Shown piece after piece: positions 7,523 to 16,164 of a stretch of 41,473 bases of DNA. The translations under genes and the position numbers were made by a program. The notes beneath the pieces were generated by a model, which was not told the DNA's origin, searched no databases, and was given only the letters and a program-made list of their open reading frames with translations. This DNA comes from Thalassospira xianhensis MCCC 1A02616. Lineage in GTDB: Bacteria > Pseudomonadota > Alphaproteobacteria > Rhodospirillales > Thalassospiraceae. The DNA lies in the NCBI RefSeq assembly GCF_003326475.1, contig NZ_JPWA01000040.1, forward strand, positions 1-41,473, given 5' to 3'. The stretch's first letter is position 1, and the number at the start of each line of letters is the position of its first letter.

Positions 7523-8281
7523 ATGAGTTTGCTGCACGCCAGAATTTCGCACTGGGCGTTCTGGGAAGACCGCGATGATCGCGCGGTCCTGAAATCCGGA
7601 ACAGCCGGGCATACCGAAATCCCGCATACCGCAATCCCGATTGACGATATGACCGGAGCCAATCTGGCGCGCAGCCTCAAACCCGTCTGGCGGCGGCGCC
7701 TGGACCTCTATGGTCGCGCCGCCGCCGAGGTGCTCGGCCACACCATCCGTGATGGCGATAATCCGCATATCGTTTTTGCCTCCCGCCACGGCAATATTGA
7801 TCGCACGCTGAAACTCCTCCATCAGGTCGCAACAAACGAAACCCTCTCCCCCGCCGATTTCAGCATGTCGGTGCATAACGCGCTTGTCGGCGTTGCCTCG
7901 ATCAACTGGTCGATCACCCAAAGCCACACCGCAATCTCGGCCGGGAATGACAGCCTGATCGCAGCGCTCACCGAAACATTATGCCAACTCACCAGCGAAG
8001 ATGGCCCGGTCATCCTGTGCTATGTCGATCTGCCGCTGCCCGGCATCTATCAGGATCAGGACCCGGACGACATTTCCGGCACCGCCCTTGCCATCCGCTT
8101 TGACCAGCCATCGGAACCAGATGGCAAAATGTTCTGGTTCGATCCGATCCCCGATCATGATCCCGCCGTTCAGCCCCACCGGCAGGCACGCGCGATTGCC
8201 GCCTGTCTGGGGGCATCGTCAAAAGCCGGCCTGAACCTGCCGGGTCAATCCGGTGGCTGGGCAATGCAACCGCATGGCTGA
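7523..8281 (+). CDS. apeC: Beta-ketoacyl synthase-like chain length factor (ApeC)
   Basis: A 252-residue truncated ketosynthase-like protein of the chain-length-factor type. It lacks the active-site cysteine; the corresponding helix region reads SMSVHNALVG, a hallmark of this subfamily. Known APE ApeC proteins pair with the ketosynthase ApeO to form a KS-CLF heterodimer that extends the polyene. It contains an S-x-G-N-D segment and a short C-terminal half compared with full ketosynthases. ATG 7523 is used rather than an upstream TTG. The 3' end overlaps apeD by 8 nt. Confidence 0.8.
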   Translation: MSLLHARISHWAFWEDRDDRAVLKSGTAGHTEIPHTAIPIDDMTGANLARSLKPVWRRRLDLYGRAAAEVLGHTIRDGDNPHIVFASRHGNIDRTLKLLHQVATNETLSPADFSMSVHNALVGVASINWSITQSHTAISAGNDSLIAALTETLCQLTSEDGPVILCYVDLPLPGIYQDQDPDDISGTALAIRFDQPSEPDGKMFWFDPIPDHDPAVQPHRQARAIAACLGASSKAGLNLPGQSGGWAMQPHG

Positions 8282-9101
8282 AACACGGGAACGGCCGACA
8301 ACGCCGTCAAAGGGCTTTAACTGGTACTGGCGATTGCTGGCGACCGGGTTTGCCTTTTCGGCGTTTGGTCTGGGCGGGCTTTTGATGGCCATCACCATCT
8401 TCCCGGCCATGATGATCATCCTGCGCAACCGCGCCAAACGCCGCAATTACGCCCAGTTTGTCATCTGTCGCGGTTTTCGTGTTTTCACATGGATGCTTGA
8501 TGTCACCGGCGTGGCCGTCGCCCAGACCGAAAATATCGAACATCTGCGATCCGCGCGTGGTGCACTGATCATCGCCAATCACCCGACCCTGCTTGATGTC
8601 GTGATGATCCTGGCCCAGATGGATCGCTGCCAGTGTGTCGTCAAACACGAACTGTTTCGTAATCCGTTCATGGCCGGTGTGGTACGTGCGGCCGGTTTCA
8701 TTCGCAATAATGATGATCCCGAAAACCTGATTTCACAGGCGCGCGATCATCTCGCAAACGGTGCCTGTATCCTGATTTTCCCCGAAGGCACGCGCACACC
8801 CAGCCGCCGCAAACTGGGCCAATTGCAACGCGGGGTAGCGAATATCGCGATAGAAACACAAGTCGACTTGATTCCTGTGGTTGTGCACTGTAATCACGAT
8901 ACCCTGAAAAAGGGGGTACCGTGGTATCGCATTCCGCCGTCGAAAATCCGTTTTCGCCTCGTGGTCGATGCACCGCTATCATTTGGGGACATTGCTGATC
9001 CGACATTAAGCCGTGCCAGACAGGCGCGTTTGCTGACCCGGATCATCAAAGATTATTATCTGGACAGACTGACGCATGACTTCGCTGGAAACAGAACTTA
9101 A
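8274..9101 (+). CDS. apeD: 1-acyl-glycerol-3-phosphate-type acyltransferase (ApeD)
   Basis: A 275-residue PlsC/LPLAT-fold acyltransferase. The catalytic NHPTLLD motif (H-x4-D) and FPEGTRTPS substrate-binding motif are both intact. One N-terminal hydrophobic segment (about residues 20-45) would anchor it to the inner membrane. In APE clusters this enzyme is thought to load an acyl chain or the polyene onto a glycerolipid acceptor. ATG 8274 overlaps the apeC stop; GTG 8253 is an alternative. The 3' end overlaps the first carrier protein by 26 nt. Confidence 0.82.
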   Translation: MAETRERPTTPSKGFNWYWRLLATGFAFSAFGLGGLLMAITIFPAMMIILRNRAKRRNYAQFVICRGFRVFTWMLDVTGVAVAQTENIEHLRSARGALIIANHPTLLDVVMILAQMDRCQCVVKHELFRNPFMAGVVRAAGFIRNNDDPENLISQARDHLANGACILIFPEGTRTPSRRKLGQLQRGVANIAIETQVDLIPVVVHCNHDTLKKGVPWYRIPPSKIRFRLVVDAPLSFGDIADPTLSRARQARLLTRIIKDYYLDRLTHDFAGNRT

Positions 9102-9339
9102 AGCCTTCATTATCGAGACGCTTAATCTCGAAGACATAAGTGTCGAGGATATCGACAGCGAAGAAGCCCTGTTTGTCGACGGGCTGGGCCTTGATTCCAT
9201 CGATGCCCTTGAACTTGGCGTTGCGATCCAGAAAAAATACGATGTCCGGATTGATGCCAAGAACGAAGATGTCAAAACCCATTTTGCATCGGTGCGCAAT
9301 CTGGCGAAATTCATTCAGGCATCGGGCAAGGAGGGGTAA
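9076..9339 (+). CDS. apeE: Acyl carrier protein ApeE
   Basis: An 87-residue acyl carrier protein. The phosphopantetheine site is Ser41 in GLGLDSIDALEL. It starts inside the end of apeD (26-nt overlap) and is followed after only 2 nt by the second carrier protein, with AAGGAGG of the next gene lying in its last codons. Together with ApeF it carries starter and growing polyene intermediates. Confidence 0.93.
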   Translation: MTSLETELKAFIIETLNLEDISVEDIDSEEALFVDGLGLDSIDALELGVAIQKKYDVRIDAKNEDVKTHFASVRNLAKFIQASGKEG

Positions 9340-9341
9340 TC

Positions 9342-9590
9342 ATGCAAAGTCGCCAGGACGTTTATCAGCAGCTTCACGATTACCTTGTTGAACTTTTCGA
9401 AGTCCCGTCCGAGGATATCACCCCGGACGCCCGCCTGTTCGAAGACCTTGACCTCGACAGCATTGATGCCGTCGACCTGATCGTCAAATTCCAGGAAATC
9501 ACCGGCAAGAAAATCCCGGCCATGGAATTCCGGTCTGTCCGCACCGTCGATGACGTCGTCGAGAAGATCCATGACCTGGTCAGTTCCTAA
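9342..9590 (+). CDS. apeF: Acyl carrier protein ApeF
   Basis: An 82-residue acyl carrier protein, with phosphopantetheine attachment at Ser40 in DLDLDSIDAVDL. The start has a near-perfect Shine-Dalgarno (AAGGAGGGG at 9328-9336), the strongest in the operon, consistent with high demand for a carrier protein. Two different carrier proteins side by side are typical of aryl polyene clusters; division of labour between starter loading and chain extension is known in general but not readable here. Confidence 0.93.
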   Translation: MQSRQDVYQQLHDYLVELFEVPSEDITPDARLFEDLDLDSIDAVDLIVKFQEITGKKIPAMEFRSVRTVDDVVEKIHDLVSS

Positions 9591-10170
9591 ACGGATCGCG
9601 ACCATCCTGCTTGCCATACTGGGTATCATCTATCCGGTTCTGGTTTATTTCGGACTGACGGTTTTTTCCCCGCAGATCATCCTGATCGGGCTTCTGATCC
9701 TCGTTCTGTTGCGTGCTGCTTCATTTGCGTTGCAAAAGCGTTATGGGGCGGCGGGTCTTGCGGTTCTGGTCGCAGTCATTGTCGCCGCAGGCGGAATCGC
9801 AAGCGAACTGGTTGCCATCCGGTTTTATCCGGTGATCGTCAGCCTGACCATGGGCACGATTTTTACCGTCACGCTGTTTACCGAACGCCCAATGGTCGAG
9901 CGCCTCGCCCGGCTTAAAATGCCTGATCTTGATGCCTATTCGGTTGCCTATACGCGCAAACTGACCAAAGTCTGGATCGGATTTTTCGCGCTCAACGCGA
10001 TGATTGCCACATGGACGGCACTTTATGCGAGTATGGAAATCTGGACGCTTTATAATGGGCTTCTGTCCTATGGCCTGATCGGCATCCTGTTCATTGGCGA
10101 ATGGCCGGTCCGCCGTTTCTTGCGCGCCCGCCATGATCGCAAAACCGGAAACAATATCGAAACCCCATGA
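9571..10170 (+). CDS. apeG: Polytopic inner-membrane protein (ApeG-type)
   Basis: A 199-residue hydrophobic protein with about six predicted transmembrane segments (for example residues 9-30, 34-48, 55-78, 81-98, 131-155 and 158-175). Conserved-looking cytoplasmic bits are FTERPMVERLARLKMP and GEWPVRRFLRARHD. It belongs to an uncharacterised membrane family regularly found between the carrier proteins and the adenylation enzyme in aryl polyene operons. ATG 9571 overlaps the end of apeF by 20 nt; it overlaps the next gene by 4 nt (ATGA). Function unknown; a platform for the membrane-bound steps is a guess. Confidence 0.7.
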   Translation: MTWSVPKRIATILLAILGIIYPVLVYFGLTVFSPQIILIGLLILVLLRAASFALQKRYGAAGLAVLVAVIVAAGGIASELVAIRFYPVIVSLTMGTIFTVTLFTERPMVERLARLKMPDLDAYSVAYTRKLTKVWIGFFALNAMIATWTALYASMEIWTLYNGLLSYGLIGILFIGEWPVRRFLRARHDRKTGNNIETP

Positions 10171-11855
10171 CCGGCTTTATCGCAAACCTGCATGATCCGA
10201 AAAACGCCGCCACCGCCCTTTGCGTCGAAGGCGGCCGGGTCTTCTGTGCGGGTGATATTCTGGCCGATATCGACCGGCTTTGCCCCACCTTGTGCCAGTC
10301 TTCGCGCATCGCCATCCATTGCCAGTCGGCCCGTCTGTTCCTGATTGCGATCACCGCGGCATGGCGGGCGGGGGCCACCGTGATTTTCCCGGCAACCGAC
10401 CGCCCCGCCTATCTTGATGGTATCAGCAACCAGTTCGATCTGTATCTGGATGACGCCGCGATCCGCGAAAGACTTGCCTCGGCCACTGCGACCAATACCG
10501 GCAGCCACATGACATTGCCCGCCGCATCGGACTGCCGGGCGGTGTTCTTTACCTCCGGCTCGACCGCGGAACCCAAACCGATCCCTAAAACACTGGCCCT
10601 GATCGAAGCCGAAATCACCATACAGGAACCGCTTTGGCAGAAGCACATTCCAAACGGTGCGCGAATTGTCGGGCTGGTATCGCATCAACATATCTATGGC
10701 CTGATTTTCCGCATCGTCTGGCCGGTGATGACCGGGCGCATCTTTACCGCCGATCCCGCCCCCTATTGGGAAATGATGCAGGGCGATATCGGGGCGGGCG
10801 ATGTCCTGATCACAAGCCCCGCACATCTTAAAAACCTGCATCCCGATCTGGCAGATGTGCCGCGCCCATCGCTGATCTTTTCATCGGGTGGCCCGCTTGA
10901 TCTTGCCGCCGCAACCGAAACCACCGCCATGCTCGGCACCTGTCCGACCGAAATTTACGGCAGCACCGAAACCGGTGGCATCGCCCATCGCCAGCAGACC
11001 GGCGATGACTGCCCGTGGCGTCCCCTGCCGGGGGTCAAAGTGGCGCTGAATGATTCCGGATGCCTGCGCGTGCGTGCCGCCCATATTGCAGGCGATGACT
11101 GGTATCAGACCGAAGACATCGCCGTGATTGATGACGCAACCGGCACCTTCACCCTGCATGGCCGGGCCGACCGGGTGGTCAAGGTCGAAGGCAAACGCAT
11201 TTCGCTGGGTGCTGTCGAACGCCATCTGCGCCAAAGTCATCTGGTCGAAGACGCCCTTGCACTCATCCCCGATGAAAATGACCGACGCCTCGGCGTGGTC
11301 GCCGTCCTGTCGCCCGCGGGCCGCGAAATGCTGTCCGATATTGGGCGGTTTCGCATGGGGCGGCAATTGCGGCGTGAAATCGCAAAATTCGAAGACGACG
11401 CTGCTTTGCCGCAACGTTGGCGCTTTGTCGATCGGTTACCATCCGACAGTCAGGGCAAACGCCCGCTTCATTTGCTGCGCGCGCTTTTTGCCGATATGGA
11501 ACCCGTGACACCTGAAATCGTTATACAAAATCGCGATGATGACCTCGTCAATCTGGCGCTGCACCTGCCCAAGGATCTGTTTTATTTCCGTGGCCATTTT
11601 CCAGGCATGCCGATCCTGCCCGGCGTGGTGCAACTGCACTGGGCCGTGGATCAGGCCGCAGCGCTTTTTGACGTACCGGTCACCATCGGCGAAGTGACAC
11701 AACTTAAATACCGAAAGCCGATCACACCCGGATCGACCGTGATGCTGGAACTTGATTGCGACCGCGACAAAGCAAAAATCAAATTCCGTTATCATTCCGA
11801 CGCCGAAGGCGATCACAGCTCCGGTATTCTGAAATGGCGCGAGGCTGCCTCATGA
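10167..11855 (+). CDS. apeHI: Fused aryl-acid adenylating enzyme and 3-hydroxyacyl-ACP dehydratase (ApeH-ApeI)
   Basis: A 562-residue fusion. Residues 1-445 are an ANL-family adenylation domain: P-loop TSGSTAEPK (129-137), YGSTETGG (264-271), TED in place of TGD (315-317), HGRADR hinge (331-336) and C-terminal catalytic Lys431. Residues 450-562 are a hot-dog dehydratase with GHFPGMPILPG (476-486) as in FabZ/ApeI. ApeH activates the aryl acid starter (coumarate-like) for transfer to the carrier protein; ApeI dehydrates the beta-hydroxy intermediate. In enterobacterial clusters these are described as two proteins, so here starter activation and dehydration are in one chain. ATGA overlaps at both ends. 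Confidence 0.85.
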   Translation: MTGFIANLHDPKNAATALCVEGGRVFCAGDILADIDRLCPTLCQSSRIAIHCQSARLFLIAITAAWRAGATVIFPATDRPAYLDGISNQFDLYLDDAAIRERLASATATNTGSHMTLPAASDCRAVFFTSGSTAEPKPIPKTLALIEAEITIQEPLWQKHIPNGARIVGLVSHQHIYGLIFRIVWPVMTGRIFTADPAPYWEMMQGDIGAGDVLITSPAHLKNLHPDLADVPRPSLIFSSGGPLDLAAATETTAMLGTCPTEIYGSTETGGIAHRQQTGDDCPWRPLPGVKVALNDSGCLRVRAAHIAGDDWYQTEDIAVIDDATGTFTLHGRADRVVKVEGKRISLGAVERHLRQSHLVEDALALIPDENDRRLGVVAVLSPAGREMLSDIGRFRMGRQLRREIAKFEDDAALPQRWRFVDRLPSDSQGKRPLHLLRALFADMEPVTPEIVIQNRDDDLVNLALHLPKDLFYFRGHFPGMPILPGVVQLHWAVDQAAALFDVPVTIGEVTQLKYRKPITPGSTVMLELDCDRDKAKIKFRYHSDAEGDHSSGILKWREAAS

Positions 11856-13573
11856 AAATCTGTGCCGTCATCCCCACCCATAACCATCATGATGTCCTGG
11901 CTGATGTCGTGGCGCGCATCCGCGAATATGATCTGCCGGTGATCATCATTGATGACGGCTCGAACGTGCAAACGCATGATGTTGTGGCAGCCCTGCACGA
12001 TCCCGAAAACGGGGTTACCTGTCAGCATCTCGATGAAAATGGCGGCAAGGGTGTGGCGGTGATGGCGGGCCTTGCCATGGCTGAACGCGCCGGTTTCACC
12101 CACGCCATTCAGGTCGATGCCGACGGGCAGCACAATCTTGACCGGATCGAAGAAATGATCCGCATCGCCCGCGAAGACCCGGCTGCCCTCATCACCGGCC
12201 TTCCGGTCTATGACGACAGCATCCCGGAAAAACGCCGCATCGGGCGCTGGATTTCCCATGTCTGGGTCTGGATCGAAACATTATCGACCCATATCCGCGA
12301 CAGCATGTGCGGCTTTCGCGTGTATCCGGTATCCGAAAGCCTCGCGGTCTGGCGCGAAGAAGGCTGCGGCCATAAAATGGATTTCGACACCGAACTGATG
12401 GTGCGCCTTTACTGGCGCGGTGTCCCGATCCATCACGTTCCGACCGAAGTCACATATCCCGAAAACAACACATCGAACTTCCGCATGTGGAAGGACAATG
12501 TCCTGATCAGTTGGATGCACACCCGGCTGTTCTTTGGCATGCTGGTGCGCCTGCCGGGCTTTATCGCGCGTGGCGGTCACTTCGGGCAGAAACACCGCAC
12601 CGGTATTGATCCCGAAAAACATCCTGAAACCGGGGGAAAATCCGCCCGGCACTGGTCGGAAATTGATGAACGCGGCATGTATTGGGGCATCCGGTTCCTT
12701 GGCATGGTTTACCGTTATGGCGGGCGGCGACTTTGCATGGTGGTGATGTTTCCGATCATTGCCTATTTCTTTGCCACCGGGCGGATTGCAAGGCGGGCTT
12801 CGCAGGATTTCCTGACCCGGATTGCCGCCATCACCGGCCACCCCAAACCGGGCCTGCGTGACAGTTTCCGCCATTTCATGAATTTCGGCGAAAGCGCGCT
12901 GGATAAGATCGCCGCATGGTCAGGCGAATTGAAGATCGATGATCTTGACCTGCCCGATCACGCCGAAAGCCTGTTTGACTATATGCCGCGTGATCAGGCC
13001 GTCATCCTGTTCGTATCCCATTTCGGCAATATCGAACTGGTCAGGGCGATTGCCAGCCGCGACCGCGATTTTCGTGTCAATGTGCTATTGCATCAAAAAA
13101 ACGCTGCCCGCTTTGGCCGTGTCCTGCAAAAATTCGCCCCCGAAAGCCAAGTTGATCTGATCGAGGTCACCGAAATCGGCCCCGATACCGCGATGCTGCT
13201 GCGTGAAAAGGTCGAACGCGGCGAATGGATCGTGATTGCGGCTGACCGCGTTGCCATTGGTGCGCGTGATAAATCGGTAAGTGTCCCGTTTCTGGGCGAT
13301 CCGGCTCCGTTCCCGCAGGGGCCGTTTGTTCTGGCCCATCTGCTGCAATGCCCGGTTTACATGGCCGCCGCATGGCGCAACGGAAACCGGTTTGAAATCG
13401 CGTGGGAAAAACTGGCCGATAAAATAACCCTGCCGCGTGCCAACCGGGTCGGTAAAATCACCGAATATGCCGAACAATATGCAGGCTGGCTTGAAAAGCT
13501 TGTTGTGACGCGGCCGCTGCAATGGTTCAATTTCTATGACTTCTGGGCGAATAAAAAGGACAACAATGAATAA
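11852..13573 (+). CDS. apeJ: Fused family 2 glycosyltransferase and HtrB-like acyltransferase (ApeJ)
   Basis: A 573-residue two-domain enzyme. Residues 1-230 are a GT2 domain with IIDDGS (33-37) and the metal-binding DAD in VDADGQH (88-94), closest in style to polyprenyl-phosphate or dolichyl-phosphate sugar transferases. A hydrophobic stretch near 295-312 probably inserts in the membrane. The C-terminal half is a lipid A-type acyltransferase with SHFGNIE (His390, Glu395; H-x4-E) and ADRVAIGARD. It likely links the polyene to a sugar or sugar-lipid acceptor on the inner membrane. ATG 11852 overlaps the previous stop by 4 nt; its own stop overlaps the ammonia-lyase start. Confidence 0.85.
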   Translation: MKICAVIPTHNHHDVLADVVARIREYDLPVIIIDDGSNVQTHDVVAALHDPENGVTCQHLDENGGKGVAVMAGLAMAERAGFTHAIQVDADGQHNLDRIEEMIRIAREDPAALITGLPVYDDSIPEKRRIGRWISHVWVWIETLSTHIRDSMCGFRVYPVSESLAVWREEGCGHKMDFDTELMVRLYWRGVPIHHVPTEVTYPENNTSNFRMWKDNVLISWMHTRLFFGMLVRLPGFIARGGHFGQKHRTGIDPEKHPETGGKSARHWSEIDERGMYWGIRFLGMVYRYGGRRLCMVVMFPIIAYFFATGRIARRASQDFLTRIAAITGHPKPGLRDSFRHFMNFGESALDKIAAWSGELKIDDLDLPDHAESLFDYMPRDQAVILFVSHFGNIELVRAIASRDRDFRVNVLLHQKNAARFGRVLQKFAPESQVDLIEVTEIGPDTAMLLREKVERGEWIVIAADRVAIGARDKSVSVPFLGDPAPFPQGPFVLAHLLQCPVYMAAAWRNGNRFEIAWEKLADKITLPRANRVGKITEYAEQYAGWLEKLVVTRPLQWFNFYDFWANKKDNNE

Positions 13574-15128
13574 CAGCCGCACCACTGTCCTGTTTGGCGA
13601 GGAAAACCTGCGCATCGAAGATATCGTTGCCCTTGCCGAACAACGCGCCCTGCCCGTCCTCTCATCCGACCCGGAGTTCACCAGCCGCATTCAGGCCGGG
13701 GCCGATTTCCTTGATCGGGAATTGCGCGATCACGGCCATATCTATGGTGTCACCACCGGCTATGGCGATTCCGTATCGCGCCGTGTGCCGCCCGAGCTGG
13801 TCGCCGAACTGCCGCTTCATCTCAGCCGGTTTCACGGTTGCGGCCTTGGCGATATCCTCAGGCCCGATCAGGCGCGCGCCGTCCTTGCCGTCCGCCTTGC
13901 ATCGCTGTGCACCGGCTATTCCGGCGTCAGCCTTGATCTTTTGCGCCAGCTTGCCGGTCTTCTCGAACATGACATCACGCCGCTTATCCCCGAAGAAGGA
14001 TCGGTCGGCGCCAGCGGCGATCTGACCCCGCTTTCCTATGTGGCTGCCGCCCTGATCGGTGAACGCGACGTGCTGTATCGCGGCCAGAAAATGACCGCCC
14101 TTGATGCGCTTGGCGCGTCCGGGTTAACGCCGTTAACGCTGCGTCCCAAGGAAGCATTGGCGATCATGAATGGCACATCGGTCATGACCGCCATGATGTG
14201 TCAGGCCTTTATGCGTGCGGATTACCTCTGCCGCCTGACCGCACGCATCACAGCACTTGCCTCTATCGGGTTGCTCGGCAATCCGGCCCATTTTGACAAA
14301 CGCCTGTTTGCTGCAAAACCCCATCCGGGGCAGGCCCGCATTGCGTCCTTTATCGAAACCGACCTTGCCGATCTGGGCGCGGATTATGCCCCCGCCCGCT
14401 TGCAGGATCGTTATTCGCTGCGCTGTGCACCGCATGTCATCGGTGTTCTTGCCGACATGATGCCGACCTTCCGCGCGACGCTCGAAACCGAGCTTAACAG
14501 TGCGAATGACAACCCCCTGATCGATGTCGAAGGCGAAACCATCCTGCATGGCGGTCATTTCTATGGCGGGCATGTTGCCTTTGTCGCCGATGGCATGAAA
14601 ACCCTGATCGCCAATCTCGCTGACCTGATGGACCGGCAGATGGCGCTTCTGGTCGATACCAAATTCAATCATGGCCTGCCATCGAACCTGTCGGGGTCGG
14701 ATGCCGATCGCGCTTCGATCAATCATGGGCTGAAGGCCGTGCAGATCGGCGTTTCCGCCTGGACGGCAGAGGCATTGAAAAACACCATGCCCGCCAGCGT
14801 CTTTTCCCGTTCGACCGAATGCCATAACCAGGACAAGGTCAGCATGGGAACGATTGCCGCCCGTGATTGCCTGCGCATCCTGCAACTGACCGAACAGGTC
14901 GCGGCTGCCAACCTGATTGCCGTCAAACAGGCGATCACGCTGCGCCTTAAAAACGGCGATCTCAAAACCAATCAGCTTGGCAGTGATATCACCGCCTTCC
15001 TTGATGCGCTTGGCAACGACATCCCGTTCATCGCCGAAGACCAGCCGCTTGAATCCACACTCCGCCTTCTGATCGGCCGCATTCAATCGCGTCACTGGGC
15101 GCTTTATGACGGGGGTCTGGCATCATGA
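13566..15128 (+). CDS. Aromatic amino acid ammonia lyase (HAL/TAL/PAL family)
   Basis: A 520-residue MIO-dependent ammonia lyase. The cofactor triad is Ala149-Ser150-Gly151 in GSVGASGDLTPLSY, the catalytic tyrosine is Tyr60 in IYGVTTGYGD, and NSANDNPL and MNGT motifs are present. It should release ammonia from Tyr (or Phe or His) to make the aryl-acrylic starter of the polyene. The selectivity pair is Phe89-His90 (LSRFHGCG), neither the His-Leu of well-studied tyrosine lyases, the Phe-Leu of PAL nor the Ser-His of HAL. Substrate is therefore not certain; tyrosine is inferred from context. ATG 13566 has AAGGA 5 nt upstream. It overlaps its neighbours by 8 and 4 nt. Confidence 0.9.
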   Translation: MNNSRTTVLFGEENLRIEDIVALAEQRALPVLSSDPEFTSRIQAGADFLDRELRDHGHIYGVTTGYGDSVSRRVPPELVAELPLHLSRFHGCGLGDILRPDQARAVLAVRLASLCTGYSGVSLDLLRQLAGLLEHDITPLIPEEGSVGASGDLTPLSYVAAALIGERDVLYRGQKMTALDALGASGLTPLTLRPKEALAIMNGTSVMTAMMCQAFMRADYLCRLTARITALASIGLLGNPAHFDKRLFAAKPHPGQARIASFIETDLADLGADYAPARLQDRYSLRCAPHVIGVLADMMPTFRATLETELNSANDNPLIDVEGETILHGGHFYGGHVAFVADGMKTLIANLADLMDRQMALLVDTKFNHGLPSNLSGSDADRASINHGLKAVQIGVSAWTAEALKNTMPASVFSRSTECHNQDKVSMGTIAARDCLRILQLTEQVAAANLIAVKQAITLRLKNGDLKTNQLGSDITAFLDALGNDIPFIAEDQPLESTLRLLIGRIQSRHWALYDGGLAS

Positions 15129-15532
15129 TCAGTGCGTCGGTCACCGAAACGGTTCAGTTCTATCACCTTGATCCGATGAATGTCGTCTGGCACGGCAATT
15201 ACGTGCAGTTCTTTGAAAATGCCCGCTGCGCGCTGCTGGATCGGATCGACTACAATTATCCGCAAATGGATGCGTCGGGCTATGTCTGGCCGGTGGTGGA
15301 TATGCGGGTCAAATATGTCCGCCCTTGCACCTTCGGGCAAAACATCACGATCACCGCGACGCTTCGCGAATATGAAAACCGGCTTAAAATCGACTATCTG
15401 GTCAGCGACAGCAAAACCGGTGAAAAACTGACCAAGGGCTTCACCATTCAGGTCGCGGTCGAAAAATCCAGCGGCGAAATGCTCTATCGCAGCCCCGATT
15501 TCTTCATCGCAAAGATGGAGGCCCTTGTTTGA
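15125..15532 (+). CDS. apeK: Hot-dog thioesterase (ApeK)
   Basis: A 135-residue 4-hydroxybenzoyl-CoA thioesterase-type hot-dog protein. The signature HLDPMNVVWHGNYVQFFE (14-31) contains the catalytic Asp16. In aryl polyene clusters ApeK probably edits stalled or mis-loaded carrier proteins or releases the product. Its ATG overlaps the lyase stop (ATGA). A GGAGG near its 3' end serves as ribosome site of the next gene. Confidence 0.85.
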   Translation: MISASVTETVQFYHLDPMNVVWHGNYVQFFENARCALLDRIDYNYPQMDASGYVWPVVDMRVKYVRPCTFGQNITITATLREYENRLKIDYLVSDSKTGEKLTKGFTIQVAVEKSSGEMLYRSPDFFIAKMEALV

Positions 15533-16164
15533 TCCCGATCCGCCGCCTGATCGCATCCGTCGCAACCGTCGCCCTGCTGACTTCCAGTATGACCGGCACC
15601 GCACGGGCGGATGATATTCCGGCCCCGGCCACCATCGGCACCGAACAATATCTCGGCGGCTCCTTCACCATGGACCGCCATCTTGACGGCTTTGATAAAC
15701 CGCTCACCTCGAACGGCGATTTCGTCCTGTCCCCGACCAAGGGACTGGTCTGGCGCACCCTTGCCCCCTTCCCCGGCACCACGATCCTTGATGATCACGG
15801 CATCACCCGGATCGATGATCAGGGCAACCGCGATGAACTCGCCCGCGGTGATCAGTTCCGCCAGTTTGTCGAATTGATTTCAGCCGTCCTTGCCGGAAAC
15901 TGGCAACCGCTGGAACAGCATTTTGACATCGCGAGGGACACAACCGAAAGTAACGCATGGCAGGTCATCCTGACGCCAAAGGACGGCAGCACCATCCAAA
16001 ACCAGATCAGCAAAATCACCGCCACCGGTACCGATTTTGTCGAAAATGTCCGACTGGAAAAACCGGCGGGCGATCATGATGCCATTGCGCTTTCCGGTCA
16101 GTCATTGCAAAGCCTGCCGCTGCCGCCCGAATTTGCCAACTTACTGACCGGCGCGGGTCAGTAA
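15529..16164 (+). CDS. apeL: LolA-like periplasmic carrier (ApeL)
   Basis: A 211-residue outer-membrane lipoprotein carrier-like protein with an N-terminal signal peptide cleaved near ARA-DD. The beta-rich mature part includes LGGSFTMDRHLDGFDKPL and GDFVLSPTKGLVWRT, the pattern of LolA-type proteins that shield a lipid in the periplasm. It should ferry the polyene lipid between membranes. The start is TTG 15529, forming TTGA with the apeK stop and preceded by GGAGG at 7 nt; I see no better start. It shares one base with the apeM start (TAATG). Confidence 0.82.
   Translation: MIPIRRLIASVATVALLTSSMTGTARADDIPAPATIGTEQYLGGSFTMDRHLDGFDKPLTSNGDFVLSPTKGLVWRTLAPFPGTTILDDHGITRIDDQGNRDELARGDQFRQFVELISAVLAGNWQPLEQHFDIARDTTESNAWQVILTPKDGSTIQNQISKITATGTDFVENVRLEKPAGDHDAIALSGQSLQSLPLPPEFANLLTGAGQ

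Noticed and set aside
14133..15095. A 320-codon open frame antisense to the ammonia lyase
   Set aside because: No family motif, composition typical of a shadow frame, and the opposite strand holds an intact enzyme. The same applies to the 10068-10841 and 17541-18278 antisense frames.
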